23,089 nucleotides of DNA from Burkholderiaceae bacterium (lineage in GTDB: Bacteria > Pseudomonadota > Gammaproteobacteria > Burkholderiales > Burkholderiaceae_E): NCBI GenBank assembly GCA_024235875.1, contig JACKLP010000020.1, positions 1 through 23,089 of the forward strand, read 5' to 3'. Each line of letters starts with the position of its first letter. Within the stretch, counting starts at the first letter, position 1. The notes beneath the pieces are model-generated. The model saw nothing but the letters and a program-made list of their open reading frames with translations, searched no databases and was not told the origin of the DNA. The translations under genes and the position numbers were made by a program. Positions 15,944 to 23,089 of this stretch are shown piece after piece.

Positions 15944-17058
15944 CCCGCGTACTGATTGTCGATGATTCCGCCGTCGTGCGGCGCACCCTGACTGATCTTC
16001 TCACCGCCGGCGGTCTCAAGGTCATCGGCGCCGCGCCCGATCCGCTGTTCGCCTTCGAACGCATGAAGGCCGAGTGGCCCGACGTGATCGTGTTGGACGT
16101 GGAGATGCCGCGCATGGATGGCATCACCTTCTTGCAACGGGTGATGGCCGAGCGGCCGACGCCGGTCGTGATGTGCTCGACGCTGACCGAGAAGGGGGCC
16201 GAAACCACGATGCAGGCGCTCGCCGCTGGTGCCGTGGGCTTCGTCACCAAGCCCAAGCTCGGACTCAAGGGTTTTCTCGAGGATCGATCCAACGGGATCG
16301 TTCACGCGGTGCGCGCAGCCGCCCAGGCGAACATGCGCGCGTTGCCACGCGCGGCGCAGGCGCCCGGTGTGCGGGCCGGCGGCGGGGCGGTCGCGCCGGC
16401 GGCGATGCCGGTCCCGGGCTCGCCTGCCGCGCGGGAAGCGGTACGCTCCGCGAGCCAGGCCATGGCGACCACCACCGATCACGTGATCGCGATGGGGCTG
16501 TCGACGGGAGGCGTCCAGACGGTCGAAGCTGTCTTGCCGCGATTGCCGCGCACGGCGCCAGGCATGGTGATGGTGCAGCACATGCCGGCCAAGTTCACGG
16601 CGGGCCTGGCCTCGCGCCTCAATGCCCTGTGCGAGGTCGAGGTCGCCGAGGCCCGTGATGGCGACCGGGTGATCAACGGTCGTGTCCTGATCGCGCCGGG
16701 CGGCCGCCACATGCGGCTCAAGCGCAGCGGCGCGCAGTATGTCGTCGAGGTGTTCGACGCGCCGCTGTTCAATCATCACCGACCCTCGGTCGACGTGCTG
16801 TTCAAGTCGGTCGCGCAGTGCGCGGGCAGAAATGCGTCGGGCATCCTGATGACGGGCATGGGCGACGATGGTGCGCGCGGCCTGCTCGAGATGCGACGCG
16901 CGGGTGCGCGCACGGCCGCCCAGAACGAGGCGACCAGCGTGGTCTTCGGCATGCCCGCCGAGGCAATCAGAATCGGTGCCGCCGAGTCCGTATTGGCCCT
17001 GAACGACGTGCCGTCCTGGCTCGTCCGGGGCGATGGCGCGCGAGCGACGGGAGGCTGA
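15940..17058 (+). CDS. cheB: Chemotaxis methylesterase/response regulator CheB
   Basis: 372 residues from the ATG at 15940, preceded by GGAGG and overlapping the cheD stop. The receiver domain has the acidic pair Asp8-Asp9 and phospho-acceptor Asp53 in IVLDVEMPRMDG. A linker rich in Ala/Gly/Pro spans about 125-170. The methylesterase domain carries the complete triad Ser188 (GLSTGG), His214 (VQHMPAKFT) and Asp310 (GMGDDGARG), with the same spacing (26 and 96 residues) as E. coli Ser164/His190/Asp286. Phosphorylation by CheA would activate removal of methyl groups and amides from the receptors, closing the adaptation loop with CheR and CheD. Confidence 0.97.
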   Translation: MTRVLIVDDSAVVRRTLTDLLTAGGLKVIGAAPDPLFAFERMKAEWPDVIVLDVEMPRMDGITFLQRVMAERPTPVVMCSTLTEKGAETTMQALAAGAVGFVTKPKLGLKGFLEDRSNGIVHAVRAAAQANMRALPRAAQAPGVRAGGGAVAPAAMPVPGSPAAREAVRSASQAMATTTDHVIAMGLSTGGVQTVEAVLPRLPRTAPGMVMVQHMPAKFTAGLASRLNALCEVEVAEARDGDRVINGRVLIAPGGRHMRLKRSGAQYVVEVFDAPLFNHHRPSVDVLFKSVAQCAGRNASGILMTGMGDDGARGLLEMRRAGARTAAQNEATSVVFGMPAEAIRIGAAESVLALNDVPSWLVRGDGARATGG

Positions 17059-17064
17059 GCCGAG

Positions 17065-19422
17065 ATGTCGGAATCCAAGCGAGCACGCATCGAGGCGGTC
17101 CGGCGCCGGGTCGCGCGGGTGCTGCTGTTGCCGGGCGCCAGAGCGCTTGCGCGCATCGGCTTGTTCACCCGTCTAACCCTGCTGTGGACGATCGGCCTGG
17201 TGCTCTACGCGAGTCTCGTGCTGGCGGTCGTTCTCGATCACCGCGCGCAGGAGCGATCGGTGGCACTCAAGCTCGCCAGCGTGGCCCAGGTCGAGCGCTT
17301 CGGGCAATTGGAGTCGGCACTGTTGCGGCTTCGGGCCGATTTGCTCGGCCAGGGCGACAAGAGCATGCCCGACCCGCGCGAGATCGGTGCGGCACGCCGG
17401 CATGTCCATGAACTGGTCGACGCGATTCTGGCTGCCCAGACGGTCGACCGACGCGTGCCCGAGTTCGAGGCATTGTTCGAGGCCGTACGCGGCCACCTGG
17501 GCATTGGAACCGATCGCCGGGTGGATGCCGATGGGATAGACGCCGCCATCCACTCGCTGACCGCGGTTCGTGCCGAACTGATCCATGATGGCGCGTCGGC
17601 GATGTTCGCCTCTGGAGAATGGCTGGCGGCAATGGAACTGCTCAATGAGCGCTTGCCCACTGTCCGGCTGGGCGTAGCCGATCTCGTCGACCGCGCGCGC
17701 CATGGGCGCATTGATCGTTACACGCACTCGTCCAGCGGCACGCAGGGATTGGGCGTCGAGGAGCAAATCGGCGTGATCGCGTACAGCGCGCGGAACATTG
17801 CATTCGAACTCGACGTGCTCTCGCACTACACCGGCGAGCGTCCAAGCGGGTGGGAAGGGCTGTTGGTCCAGGTGCGTGAATTCGTCGACCGCGGGCGACG
17901 AGGCGACGGTTCGCCCAAGGCCGCTGGCCGATCGGCGTTCGTCTCGCTCGGCGATCGAATCCTCACGGCGGCGGACGAACAATCGGCCAAGCTCGCCGCG
18001 CTGATCAGCCGACGCCTCCAGGAATCGGGCGCCTCGCTGACGCTGACCTGGCGCGTCAAGCTCGTTGCGCTCGGATCCGGGTTGCTCCTGCTCGTGCTTT
18101 TCTGTGGCATCGTCGATACCAGCGTGCGGCGCACCCTGACGCGTCTGGACGCCCGGCTGGGCGCGCTGACCGATGGCGATCTCGCCTCGAACTGGCCCAC
18201 CGACGGCAATGACGAACTCGCGCAGATCGGTACTCGGCTCAAGGGGGTCGGCGAGCGCTTCTCGTCGGTGGTCGCGCATGTGCGCGCCGGCGCTGGCGAA
18301 GTCGACATCGTCGGAACACGCCTTGCCGAAACCTCGGGCGCCTTGTCCGACAAGGCCGGGATCCAGGTGGCTTCGATCAAGCAGACCAGCCAGGCGCTGC
18401 ACCAGCTGAGCTCGTCGTTGCAACGCCAGACCGAGTCCATCCGCGGCGCGAGCAGCACGGCGGAGCGCTTGCGCTTCGCATCCGATGAGTGCGTGCAGCT
18501 TTCGGTCGACGCCGCCAGCGCGGCGGGGCAGATCTCCGGCGCGACCGAGCGGATTCGAGACGTCGTCTCGCTGATCGAGGACATCGCCTTCCAGACCAAC
18601 ATGGTCTCGCTCAATGCGGCGATCGAGGCCTCGCGCGCCGGCATCGCGGGCAAGGGCTTCGCCGTCGTGGCCCGCGAGGTGCGCAAACTGGCGCAGCGCT
18701 CCGCGCAGGCGGCCGGCGAGATCGCCGAGCTGGCTGCGACCTCCGCCAGTTCGGCCCAGTCCAGCATGCGTCGAGCCGCCGACGTCCAGGACAAGCTGGG
18801 CCAGCTCAGCGGCACGGCGACGTCGCTTGCAGGCGAAATCCTGTCCGTGGTCACGGCCTCCGAAGACAGCAGCGCCGTGCTGGCGCAGGCTGGCGGGACG
18901 CTCGAGTCGGCGGTCGGCAGTTCGGCCGAGACCCTGACACTGATCCATGATGCGAAAGCACAGATCTCCACCGTCAGGGAAAGGGCTCGAAGCCTGTCCG
19001 CGTCGGTCTACACGATCCGTCTCGCCCACGGCAGCGCAGACGAGGCCGAGGCGATGTGCCGCCGGGCTGCCGAAACCCTGGAGCGACTGGGCCTCGAGCG
19101 CGGACTCGCCTATCTTGCACAACCCGAAGCGGAATTCGTCGACCGCGATCTGCGAGTGGTCGGATTCTCGCGCGACGGCGTCGTGCATCTCCACACGGCC
19201 GACCCTGGCATGGTCGGCTCACCCCTGCCTCCACTCGAGACCTTCGATGGCGACGATGTCACCGAGACCTGCTGGAAGATCGCCGACGACGCGGGCGAGG
19301 GTTGGGTGCAGTACTTCTATCCCGATCGCGCCACGCTCAAGACGATCGAGAAGGCCGGCTTCATCATCAAGGTCGATGACAACCTGGTGCTGATCTGCGG
19401 CAGCTATTTGCGCGACGCCTAG
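17065..19422 (+). CDS. Chemoreceptor with C-terminal Cache-like domain (MCP3)
   Basis: 785 residues from the ATG 6 nt after cheB (GGAGG upstream). TM1 is in LFTRLTLLWTIGLVLYASLV. A helical periplasmic sensor of about 270 residues follows, then TM2 at about 332-352 and one HAMP unit (TDGDLASNWPTDGNDELAQI). The MCP tip at about 505-540 reads EDIAFQTNMVSLNAAIEASR, then AGIAGKGFAVVAREVRKLAQ. After the coiled coil, residues about 660-785 form a second sensor-like domain: EFVDRDLRVVGFSRDGVVHL, then HTADPGMVG and GEGWVQYFYPD, ending VDDNLVLICGSYL. This resembles the Cache_2/single-Cache fold, normally periplasmic, but here it lies after the signalling domain and should be cytoplasmic. There is no docking pentapeptide. 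It is the last gene of the operon, and its TAG overlaps the next gene's stop. Confidence 0.9.
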   Translation: MSESKRARIEAVRRRVARVLLLPGARALARIGLFTRLTLLWTIGLVLYASLVLAVVLDHRAQERSVALKLASVAQVERFGQLESALLRLRADLLGQGDKSMPDPREIGAARRHVHELVDAILAAQTVDRRVPEFEALFEAVRGHLGIGTDRRVDADGIDAAIHSLTAVRAELIHDGASAMFASGEWLAAMELLNERLPTVRLGVADLVDRARHGRIDRYTHSSSGTQGLGVEEQIGVIAYSARNIAFELDVLSHYTGERPSGWEGLLVQVREFVDRGRRGDGSPKAAGRSAFVSLGDRILTAADEQSAKLAALISRRLQESGASLTLTWRVKLVALGSGLLLLVLFCGIVDTSVRRTLTRLDARLGALTDGDLASNWPTDGNDELAQIGTRLKGVGERFSSVVAHVRAGAGEVDIVGTRLAETSGALSDKAGIQVASIKQTSQALHQLSSSLQRQTESIRGASSTAERLRFASDECVQLSVDAASAAGQISGATERIRDVVSLIEDIAFQTNMVSLNAAIEASRAGIAGKGFAVVAREVRKLAQRSAQAAGEIAELAATSASSAQSSMRRAADVQDKLGQLSGTATSLAGEILSVVTASEDSSAVLAQAGGTLESAVGSSAETLTLIHDAKAQISTVRERARSLSASVYTIRLAHGSADEAEAMCRRAAETLERLGLERGLAYLAQPEAEFVDRDLRVVGFSRDGVVHLHTADPGMVGSPLPPLETFDGDDVTETCWKIADDAGEGWVQYFYPDRATLKTIEKAGFIIKVDDNLVLICGSYLRDA

Positions 19423-19898
19423 CGGCTCCCGGCGCCACCTGGCGGGCGCCGGCGATAGATGCCCCAGCCCTCGCTGAGCATCACGACCTCATCGTGCTGA
19501 TTCAGTACTTCCTGGCGCAGTCGGATCGAACCGCGGTCGGGCTTTGATCGCGATGGTCGCGATTCCAGAACGGTGACTCGTACGCGTAGTCGATCGCCCG
19601 GGCGCACCGGGGCCGGCCAGCGAAGCGAATCGAGGCCGGGCGAGCCCATGCTGGCATGCTCGGAGATGAAGTGCTCGACCAGCATTCGCATCGCGATCGA
19701 ACAAGTCATCCAGCCGCTGGCGATCAGGCCCCCGAAGGGGGACCGGCGCGCCGCATCCGCGTCCACATGAAAGGGCTGCGGGTCGTAGCGACGCGCGAAA
19801 GCCACGATTTCCTCTTCGCTCACCTGGTGGTCGCCGAATTCGGCGGTCTCGCCTTCGAGGTAGTCCTCGAACCAGCGCTGTCGGTAGTCGTGATCCAT
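19419..19898 (-). CDS. MaoC-like hotdog-fold hydratase
   Basis: 159 residues, within the usual 140-160 for single-domain (R)-specific enoyl-CoA hydratases. The catalytic region reads IVAFARRYDPQPFHVDADAA, where Asp and His fall in the hydratase-2 D-x-(N/Q)-P-x-H pattern. It is followed by SPFGGLIASGWMTCSI, the hotdog central-helix turn, and APVRPGDRLRVRVTVLESRP. Family members hydrate trans-2-enoyl-CoA or act on related thioesters; the substrate is not evident. The start codon has only a weak ribosome-binding site. It is convergent with mcp3 and shares the CTAG at its stop. It is divergent from hslR across 131 bp. A metabolic role unrelated to chemotaxis is likely. Confidence 0.9.
   Translation of the reverse strand: MDHDYRQRWFEDYLEGETAEFGDHQVSEEEIVAFARRYDPQPFHVDADAARRSPFGGLIASGWMTCSIAMRMLVEHFISEHASMGSPGLDSLRWPAPVRPGDRLRVRVTVLESRPSRSKPDRGSIRLRQEVLNQHDEVVMLSEGWGIYRRRPPGGAGSR
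19429..19452. terminator. GC-rich hairpin just past the mcp3 stop
   Basis: CCGGCGCC (19429-19436) and GGCGCCGG (19445-19452) form a perfect 8-bp stem with an 8-nt loop, starting 7 nt after the end of mcp3. There is no T-run on either side. Being symmetrical, and lying where the two convergent genes meet, it could weaken read-through from the chemosensory operon. It also lies within the 3' coding end of the MaoC-like gene, so it may be only coding sequence. Confidence 0.35.
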
Positions 19899-20029
19899 CT
19901 CGATCGTCCGTTCGGAATGAGTTCAGGCGTCCGCTCGCGCGTGCATGCGCGGCGGATACATGCGATGCTAGCGCGCTCCCAGGTTACAGGGGGGCGCCGA
20001 GTCCTGGCCGGGCTCGAACGCGCAGGAAG
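19899..20029. promoter_or_regulatory. 131-bp divergent gap between MaoC-like gene and hslR
   Basis: Promoters for both genes are expected here. The least GC-rich part, GATACATGCGATGCTAGC near 19957-19974, could hold a -10-like element, but no convincing -35 partner or heat-shock (sigma-32) box is visible. I see no repeat or RNA structure that stands out. Confidence 0.3.
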
Positions 20030-20419
20030 ATGAACGAGCTTCGAATCGACAAATGGCTGTGGGCCGCGCGCTTTTTCAAGACACGCGGACTGGCGCAGAC
20101 CGCGATCGAGAATGGGCGTGTCCTGGTCGGGTCCGAGCGCCCGAAGGCTTCGCGCAACGTGCGACCGGGCGATTCCCTGTTGGTCAGGCAGACCGACGAC
20201 TGGCGCGAGATCCGCGTCCTGGGCCTGTCCGACAAGCGTGGCCCCGCATCGATCGCCCAGCAACTGTATGTCGAGACCGATGATTCCCGCGCGCGGCGTG
20301 AGGCGGCGGCCGAGCGGCGTCGGCTTTCTCCGGAGCCATTGCGAGCGGCCGGTGAGGGCCGACCGACCAAGCGAGACCGCCGGGTGATCGAACGCCTTTT
20401 CCAGGACGATGACCGGTGA
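20030..20419 (+). CDS. hslR: Heat-shock ribosome-rescue protein Hsp15 (S4 RNA-binding)
   Basis: 129 residues, matching Hsp15. The S4 domain occupies the N-terminus: LRIDKWLWAARFFKTRGLAQ, then a GRVLVGSERPKASRNVRPGD turn and RGPASIAQQLYVETDDS, all close to E. coli HslR. The basic C-terminal part (RRRLSPEPLR, GRPTKRDRRVIERLF) is also family-typical. Hsp15 binds 50S subunits carrying stalled nascent peptidyl-tRNA and helps recycle them after heat stress. The ATG is preceded closely by AGGAAG. The stop overlaps the next gene's GTG by 4 nt. Confidence 0.94.
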   Translation: MNELRIDKWLWAARFFKTRGLAQTAIENGRVLVGSERPKASRNVRPGDSLLVRQTDDWREIRVLGLSDKRGPASIAQQLYVETDDSRARREAAAERRRLSPEPLRAAGEGRPTKRDRRVIERLFQDDDR

Positions 20420-21174
20420 CATCGGCCGACGCGCCGACAGTGCTCGTGACCGGTGGCGCGCGCGGGATCGGCGCTGCCGTCTCACGCCGGCTCGCCGGCG
20501 CAGGTCGTCGCGTCGTGATCTGCTATCGAGCCGACGATGCCGCGGCGGGGGCGCTGGTCGACGCCATTCAAAGCAAGGGCGGGTCTGCGCTCGCGCTCCG
20601 GGCCGACGTGGCCAGCGAGGCCGATGTGCAAGCCTTGTTCGATCGGATCGACGCCGAGTACGGCCGGCTCGACGGCCTGGTCAACAACGCGGGCGTCGTG
20701 GCGCCCGGGGCACGTGTCGAGACTCTCACCTGCGAGCGACTCGAGCGGATTTTCGCGGTCAATGTGATCGGCAGCTTCCTGTGCGCCGGCCAGGCGGTGC
20801 GACGCATGTCCAGCCGACGCGGGGGCCGCGGTGGCGCGATCGTGAACATCTCGTCGATCGCGGCGCGCCTGGGCTCGGCCGGCGAGTATGTCGATTACGC
20901 GGCGTCCAAGGCCGCGATCGATACCCTGACGATCGGCCTCGCGCGCGAAGTGGCCGAGGAGGGCATTCGGGTCAACGCGGTCCGGCCGGGCTTCACCCTG
21001 ACCGAGATCCATGCCAACAACGGGTCGCCGGGCCGGGTCGAGCGGCTGGCGGGGACAGTGCCGATGAAGCGCGGCGCCTCGCCCGACGAGATCGCCGCCG
21101 CGGTCGCGTGGCTCTTGTCCGACGAGGCCTCCTACGTGACCGGCGCCTTGCTCGACGTCGGGGGTGGTCGCTGA
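20416..21174 (+). CDS. SDR-family NAD(P)-dependent oxidoreductase
   Basis: 252 residues, the classical SDR length. The Rossmann fold has the dinucleotide motif TGGARGIG (12-19), an NNAG motif in GLVNNAGVVAPG, and catalytic Ser147 (NISSIA), Tyr161 and Lys165 (YxxxK in DYAASK). The end is typical: VNAVRPGFTLTEIH and ASYVTGALLDVGGGR. An Arg soon after the second strand (CYRADD) may favour NADP(H), as in FabG-like members (inference). It resembles FabG-like or glucose-dehydrogenase-like enzymes, but the substrate is unknown. The GTG start overlaps the hslR stop and has AGGA 9 nt upstream, so it is probably translated with hslR. Confidence 0.92.
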   Translation: MTSADAPTVLVTGGARGIGAAVSRRLAGAGRRVVICYRADDAAAGALVDAIQSKGGSALALRADVASEADVQALFDRIDAEYGRLDGLVNNAGVVAPGARVETLTCERLERIFAVNVIGSFLCAGQAVRRMSSRRGGRGGAIVNISSIAARLGSAGEYVDYAASKAAIDTLTIGLAREVAEEGIRVNAVRPGFTLTEIHANNGSPGRVERLAGTVPMKRGASPDEIAAAVAWLLSDEASYVTGALLDVGGGR

Positions 21175-21237
21175 CCGACCTTCATCGTATCGGGCAAGCC
21201 GAGGTCACGCCCCGGTCGGGTATCTCGACGCAGCCTG

Positions 21238-21579
21238 CTAGGGCTTCGATGTCGCCGGTGGCTGACGATCGCCGCGCGAAAGGATGTAGGTCAGCCCGCT
21301 CGATAGCGCCGACAGCGCCCAGAAGATCAGGAACCCGACGGTATAGGCCGCCTCGCGGTTGTCGCCCAGGTGGATGCCCACGATGGTCAGTTCGTGCGGG
21401 TCGACCATCGAGAAAACGACCCCCTCGGCCAGGATCGCGACCAGGAACGCGGGCCAGAGCACCTGCATCATCAGCCGTCCTGCGGGGCGCTCGCCGATCG
21501 GCGTGGTCGGCTCCTCCTGGTAGAACTCCGGATCGTCCCCGGCCGGTTGTCCGGGGGCTCCTGCATGCGACTGTGTCAT
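21238..21579 (-). CDS. Small two-TM membrane protein after fixH
   Basis: 113 residues from the ATG overlapping the fixH stop (ATGA); a longer upstream reading frame overlaps fixH and is not needed. A polar N-terminus (residues 1-35) precedes TM1 (36-58, LMMQVLWPAFLVAILAEGVV) and a short loop containing DPHEL. TM2 lies at 78-100 (AYTVGFLIFWALSALSSGLT) and the tail is short and polar. I recognise this as the small conserved membrane protein that follows fixH in some cytochrome cbb3 (cco) operons, but I know of no assigned function. Tight coupling to fixH suggests a role in cbb3 oxidase assembly or stability (inference). Confidence 0.75.
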   Translation of the reverse strand: MTQSHAGAPGQPAGDDPEFYQEEPTTPIGERPAGRLMMQVLWPAFLVAILAEGVVFSMVDPHELTIVGIHLGDNREAAYTVGFLIFWALSALSSGLTYILSRGDRQPPATSKP

Positions 21580-22097
21580 CGTCCTGCCTCGATCGTCGTG
21601 GTCGACACACCGCCGGCCAGCCGGCCAACCAGCCGCCAGCCTCCGCGCGGATCCTCGATGTGCAAGGTCCATTGACCTTCGCCCGGTAGCGACTGTCCCG
21701 GCGCGACATAGGCGCCATCGCCCACTTGCCGCGCATCGAAGCTGCGATCCAGGGGCGCCAGCGTCGCATGCACCAGGCGCACGCTCAGGCGTCCGGGCCA
21801 CTCGAAGGCCTGAGCGCCCGGTTTGGCCTGGAGATCGAATCGCAACCCATCGGGGGCATCGAGCACCGTGGCTCGAAGGCCCAGCCGGCGCGCGGCGGCA
21901 TCGCGCTCGAGTTGGCGGTTGATCGCCTTGCCTTCCTTGTAGTAGTCGTCGACGACGAGCGTGTCGCTCGTGCGCGCCGCCAGCCAGAGCGTGATGAACC
22001 CCGCGACGACGGCCGTCGCGGGCAGCGCGATCAGCATCCAGGGCCAGAACTGTCGGTACCAGGGCGGTTGAGCGTTGTCCGGCATCGTGGCTTCCAT
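21576..22097 (-). CDS. fixH: FixH/CcoH family cbb3 oxidase assembly protein
   Basis: 173 residues from an ATG preceded by AGGAGAC; it sits 22 nt after the ccoG stop. One membrane segment lies at about 19-40 (PWMLIALPATAVVAGFITLW). Right after it comes the hallmark DDYYKEGKAINRQLERD (50-66). The rest is a periplasmic beta-rich domain: LRFDLQAKPG, LSVRLVHATLAPLDRSFD and GQWTLHIEDPRGGWRLVG. FixH/CcoH helps assemble and stabilise cytochrome cbb3 oxidase in the inner membrane. It overlaps the next small gene by 4 nt, so the two are translationally coupled. Confidence 0.92.
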   Translation of the reverse strand: MEATMPDNAQPPWYRQFWPWMLIALPATAVVAGFITLWLAARTSDTLVVDDYYKEGKAINRQLERDAAARRLGLRATVLDAPDGLRFDLQAKPGAQAFEWPGRLSVRLVHATLAPLDRSFDARQVGDGAYVAPGQSLPGEGQWTLHIEDPRGGWRLVGRLAGGVSTTTIEAGR

Positions 22098-22119
22098 CGG
22101 TTGTCTCCTGCCCGCGCCG

Positions 22120-23089
22120 CTAGCGAGGAATGTAGAAGGTCGACTTCTCACGCACCGAAGTCGACGGATCGCTGCGTGCATGGATCTCGAAGAATACCGG
22201 GTTCGTGCCCGCGTGACCGTGGCCCGGCTTGAGGCGAACCCGAACGGCCACCAGGCGATTGCCTGCGGCGGCCACCTCGATTTCTTTCTCGGAGTCGACG
22301 AACAAGGTGTCGAGCCCGCCCACCGAGATCACGAAGCGTTTCGGGACTTCCGCGCTGTTGATGAATTGCAGGCGGTAGACGTTCTCGATCATGCCGTCCT
22401 CGACCTCGCGCCCCAGCGCGCCTCGGTCACGAATGACATCGACCTTGAATGGCGTGCGCAACGCCATGTGCGTGAACAGCGCCACCGTCACCAGGGCGAG
22501 GATCGACATGTAGACGATGACCCGGGGGCGCAAGACGCGGTGCAGCAGCCGGTCGCGGTTCCAGTGATTCTTGAGCCCGTTCTCGGTGTCGTAGCGCACC
22601 AGGCCGCGCGGGTAGCCCATCTTGTCCATCACGCGGTCGCAGGCGTCGATACAGCTCGCGCAGCCGATGCACTCGTACTGCAGGCCGTCACGGATGTCGA
22701 TGCCGGTCGGACATACCTCAACGCATAGTCCGCAATCGATGCAGTCGCCCAGGCCCAGTGCCTTGGGGTCGGCCTTGCGGCCACGCGTGCCACGCGGATC
22801 GCCGCGATCGGCGTCGTAGGTGATGATCAGGGTGTCCTTGTCGAACATCGCGCTCTGGAAGCGCGCATACGGACACATGTACTTGCACACCTGCTCGCGC
22901 ATGAAGCCCGCATTGCCCCAGGTCGCGAAGCCGTAGAACAGGATCCAGAAGGTCTGCCAGGGGCCGAGCGCACCCGAGACCACTTCGCCCGCCAGCGAGC
23001 GGATCGGCGTGAAATAGCCGATGAAGGTGAAGCCGGTCCACAGGGCGATGGCAACCCAGGCCGAGTGCTTGGCGGCCTTCAGGCCGAGC
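22120..23089 (-). CDS. ccoG: CcoG/FixG cbb3 oxidase accessory ferredoxin protein, C-terminal part
   Basis: About 322 C-terminal residues are visible; the N-terminal third lies beyond the right edge. The visible part opens with membrane-associated sequence (AWVAIALWTGFTFIGYF and LGPWQTFWILFYGFATW), then CKYMCPYARFQSAMFDKDTL. A ferredoxin pair follows: CIDCGLCVEVCPTGIDIRDG and YECIGCASCIDACDRVMDKM, each with the CxxCxxCxxxC pattern for a 4Fe-4S cluster. A further TM (PRVIVYMSILALVTVALFTH) and an Ig-like periplasmic tail (NVYRLQFINSAEVPKRFVIS) complete it. CcoG acts in copper handling for cytochrome cbb3 oxidase, reported as a cupric reductase. It leads the fixH unit, and the oxidase genes are expected just outside the window. 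Confidence 0.95.
   Translation of the reverse strand, partial: LGLKAAKHSAWVAIALWTGFTFIGYFTPIRSLAGEVVSGALGPWQTFWILFYGFATWGNAGFMREQVCKYMCPYARFQSAMFDKDTLIITYDADRGDPRGTRGRKADPKALGLGDCIDCGLCVEVCPTGIDIRDGLQYECIGCASCIDACDRVMDKMGYPRGLVRYDTENGLKNHWNRDRLLHRVLRPRVIVYMSILALVTVALFTHMALRTPFKVDVIRDRGALGREVEDGMIENVYRLQFINSAEVPKRFVISVGGLDTLFVDSEKEIEVAAAGNRLVAVRVRLKPGHGHAGTNPVFFEIHARSDPSTSVREKSTFYIPR

Noticed and set aside
21174..21219. Inverted repeat CCGACC/GGTCGG between the SDR gene and the small membrane protein as a terminator
   Set aside because: Only 6 bp with a loop of about 33 nt and no T-run; expected by chance at this GC content.

Overview
This is a GC-rich stretch of proteobacterial chromosome. 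It contains the tail of a cytochrome-oxidase assembly operon (ccoG, fixH and a small membrane protein), hslR, and a large chemosensory cluster with CheD and CheR/CheB. The ccoG-fixH-small protein arrangement and the acyl-CoA genes look most like Betaproteobacteria (Burkholderiales-type), but Gammaproteobacteria cannot be excluded without a search. I see no tRNA, rRNA, CRISPR array, transposase or integrase. Coding density is very high, with several 4-14 nt overlaps.

Layout. 1-1426 (minus): a CaiB/BaiF CoA-transferase followed by the start of an enoyl-CoA hydratase, an acyl-CoA pair. 1522-3582 (minus): a chemoreceptor with an altered signalling tip, divergent from the main cluster. 3937-19422 (plus): one long, probably co-transcribed chemosensory operon. 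Its order is small MCP-like protein with a CheZ-like motif, cheY, STAS protein, cheA, mcp1, cheW1, mcp2, cheW2, cheR, cheD, cheB, mcp3. 19419-19898 (minus): a MaoC-like hydratase whose stop codon overlaps the mcp3 stop. 20030-21174 (plus): hslR and an SDR oxidoreductase, overlapping by 4 nt. 21238-23089 (minus): small membrane protein, fixH and partial ccoG.

How it works together. MCP1, MCP2 and MCP3 would sense signals with helical periplasmic domains and control CheA through the two CheW proteins. CheA would phosphorylate the stand-alone CheY and the receiver of CheB. CheR, CheB and CheD would adapt the receptors, and MCP1 and MCP2 carry a flexible tail ending in a possible CheR docking peptide. 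The gene content and the receptor signalling domains resemble F7-type systems such as Pseudomonas aeruginosa Che2 and Sinorhizobium meliloti Che1. No canonical cheZ, cheC or cheX lies in the window. Two proteins here could supply signal termination: the MCP-like protein at 3937 (DxxxQ motif) and the STAS protein (possible CheS analogue).

Most notable points: (1) a 2,058-bp apparently perfect direct repeat covering the output half of mcp1/mcp2 and nearly all of cheW1/cheW2, while the sensor halves are diverged; (2) the CheZ-like motif in a receptor-like protein next to cheY; (3) a C-terminal, apparently cytoplasmic Cache-like domain in MCP3; (4) five tandem HAMP units in MCP1 and MCP2.
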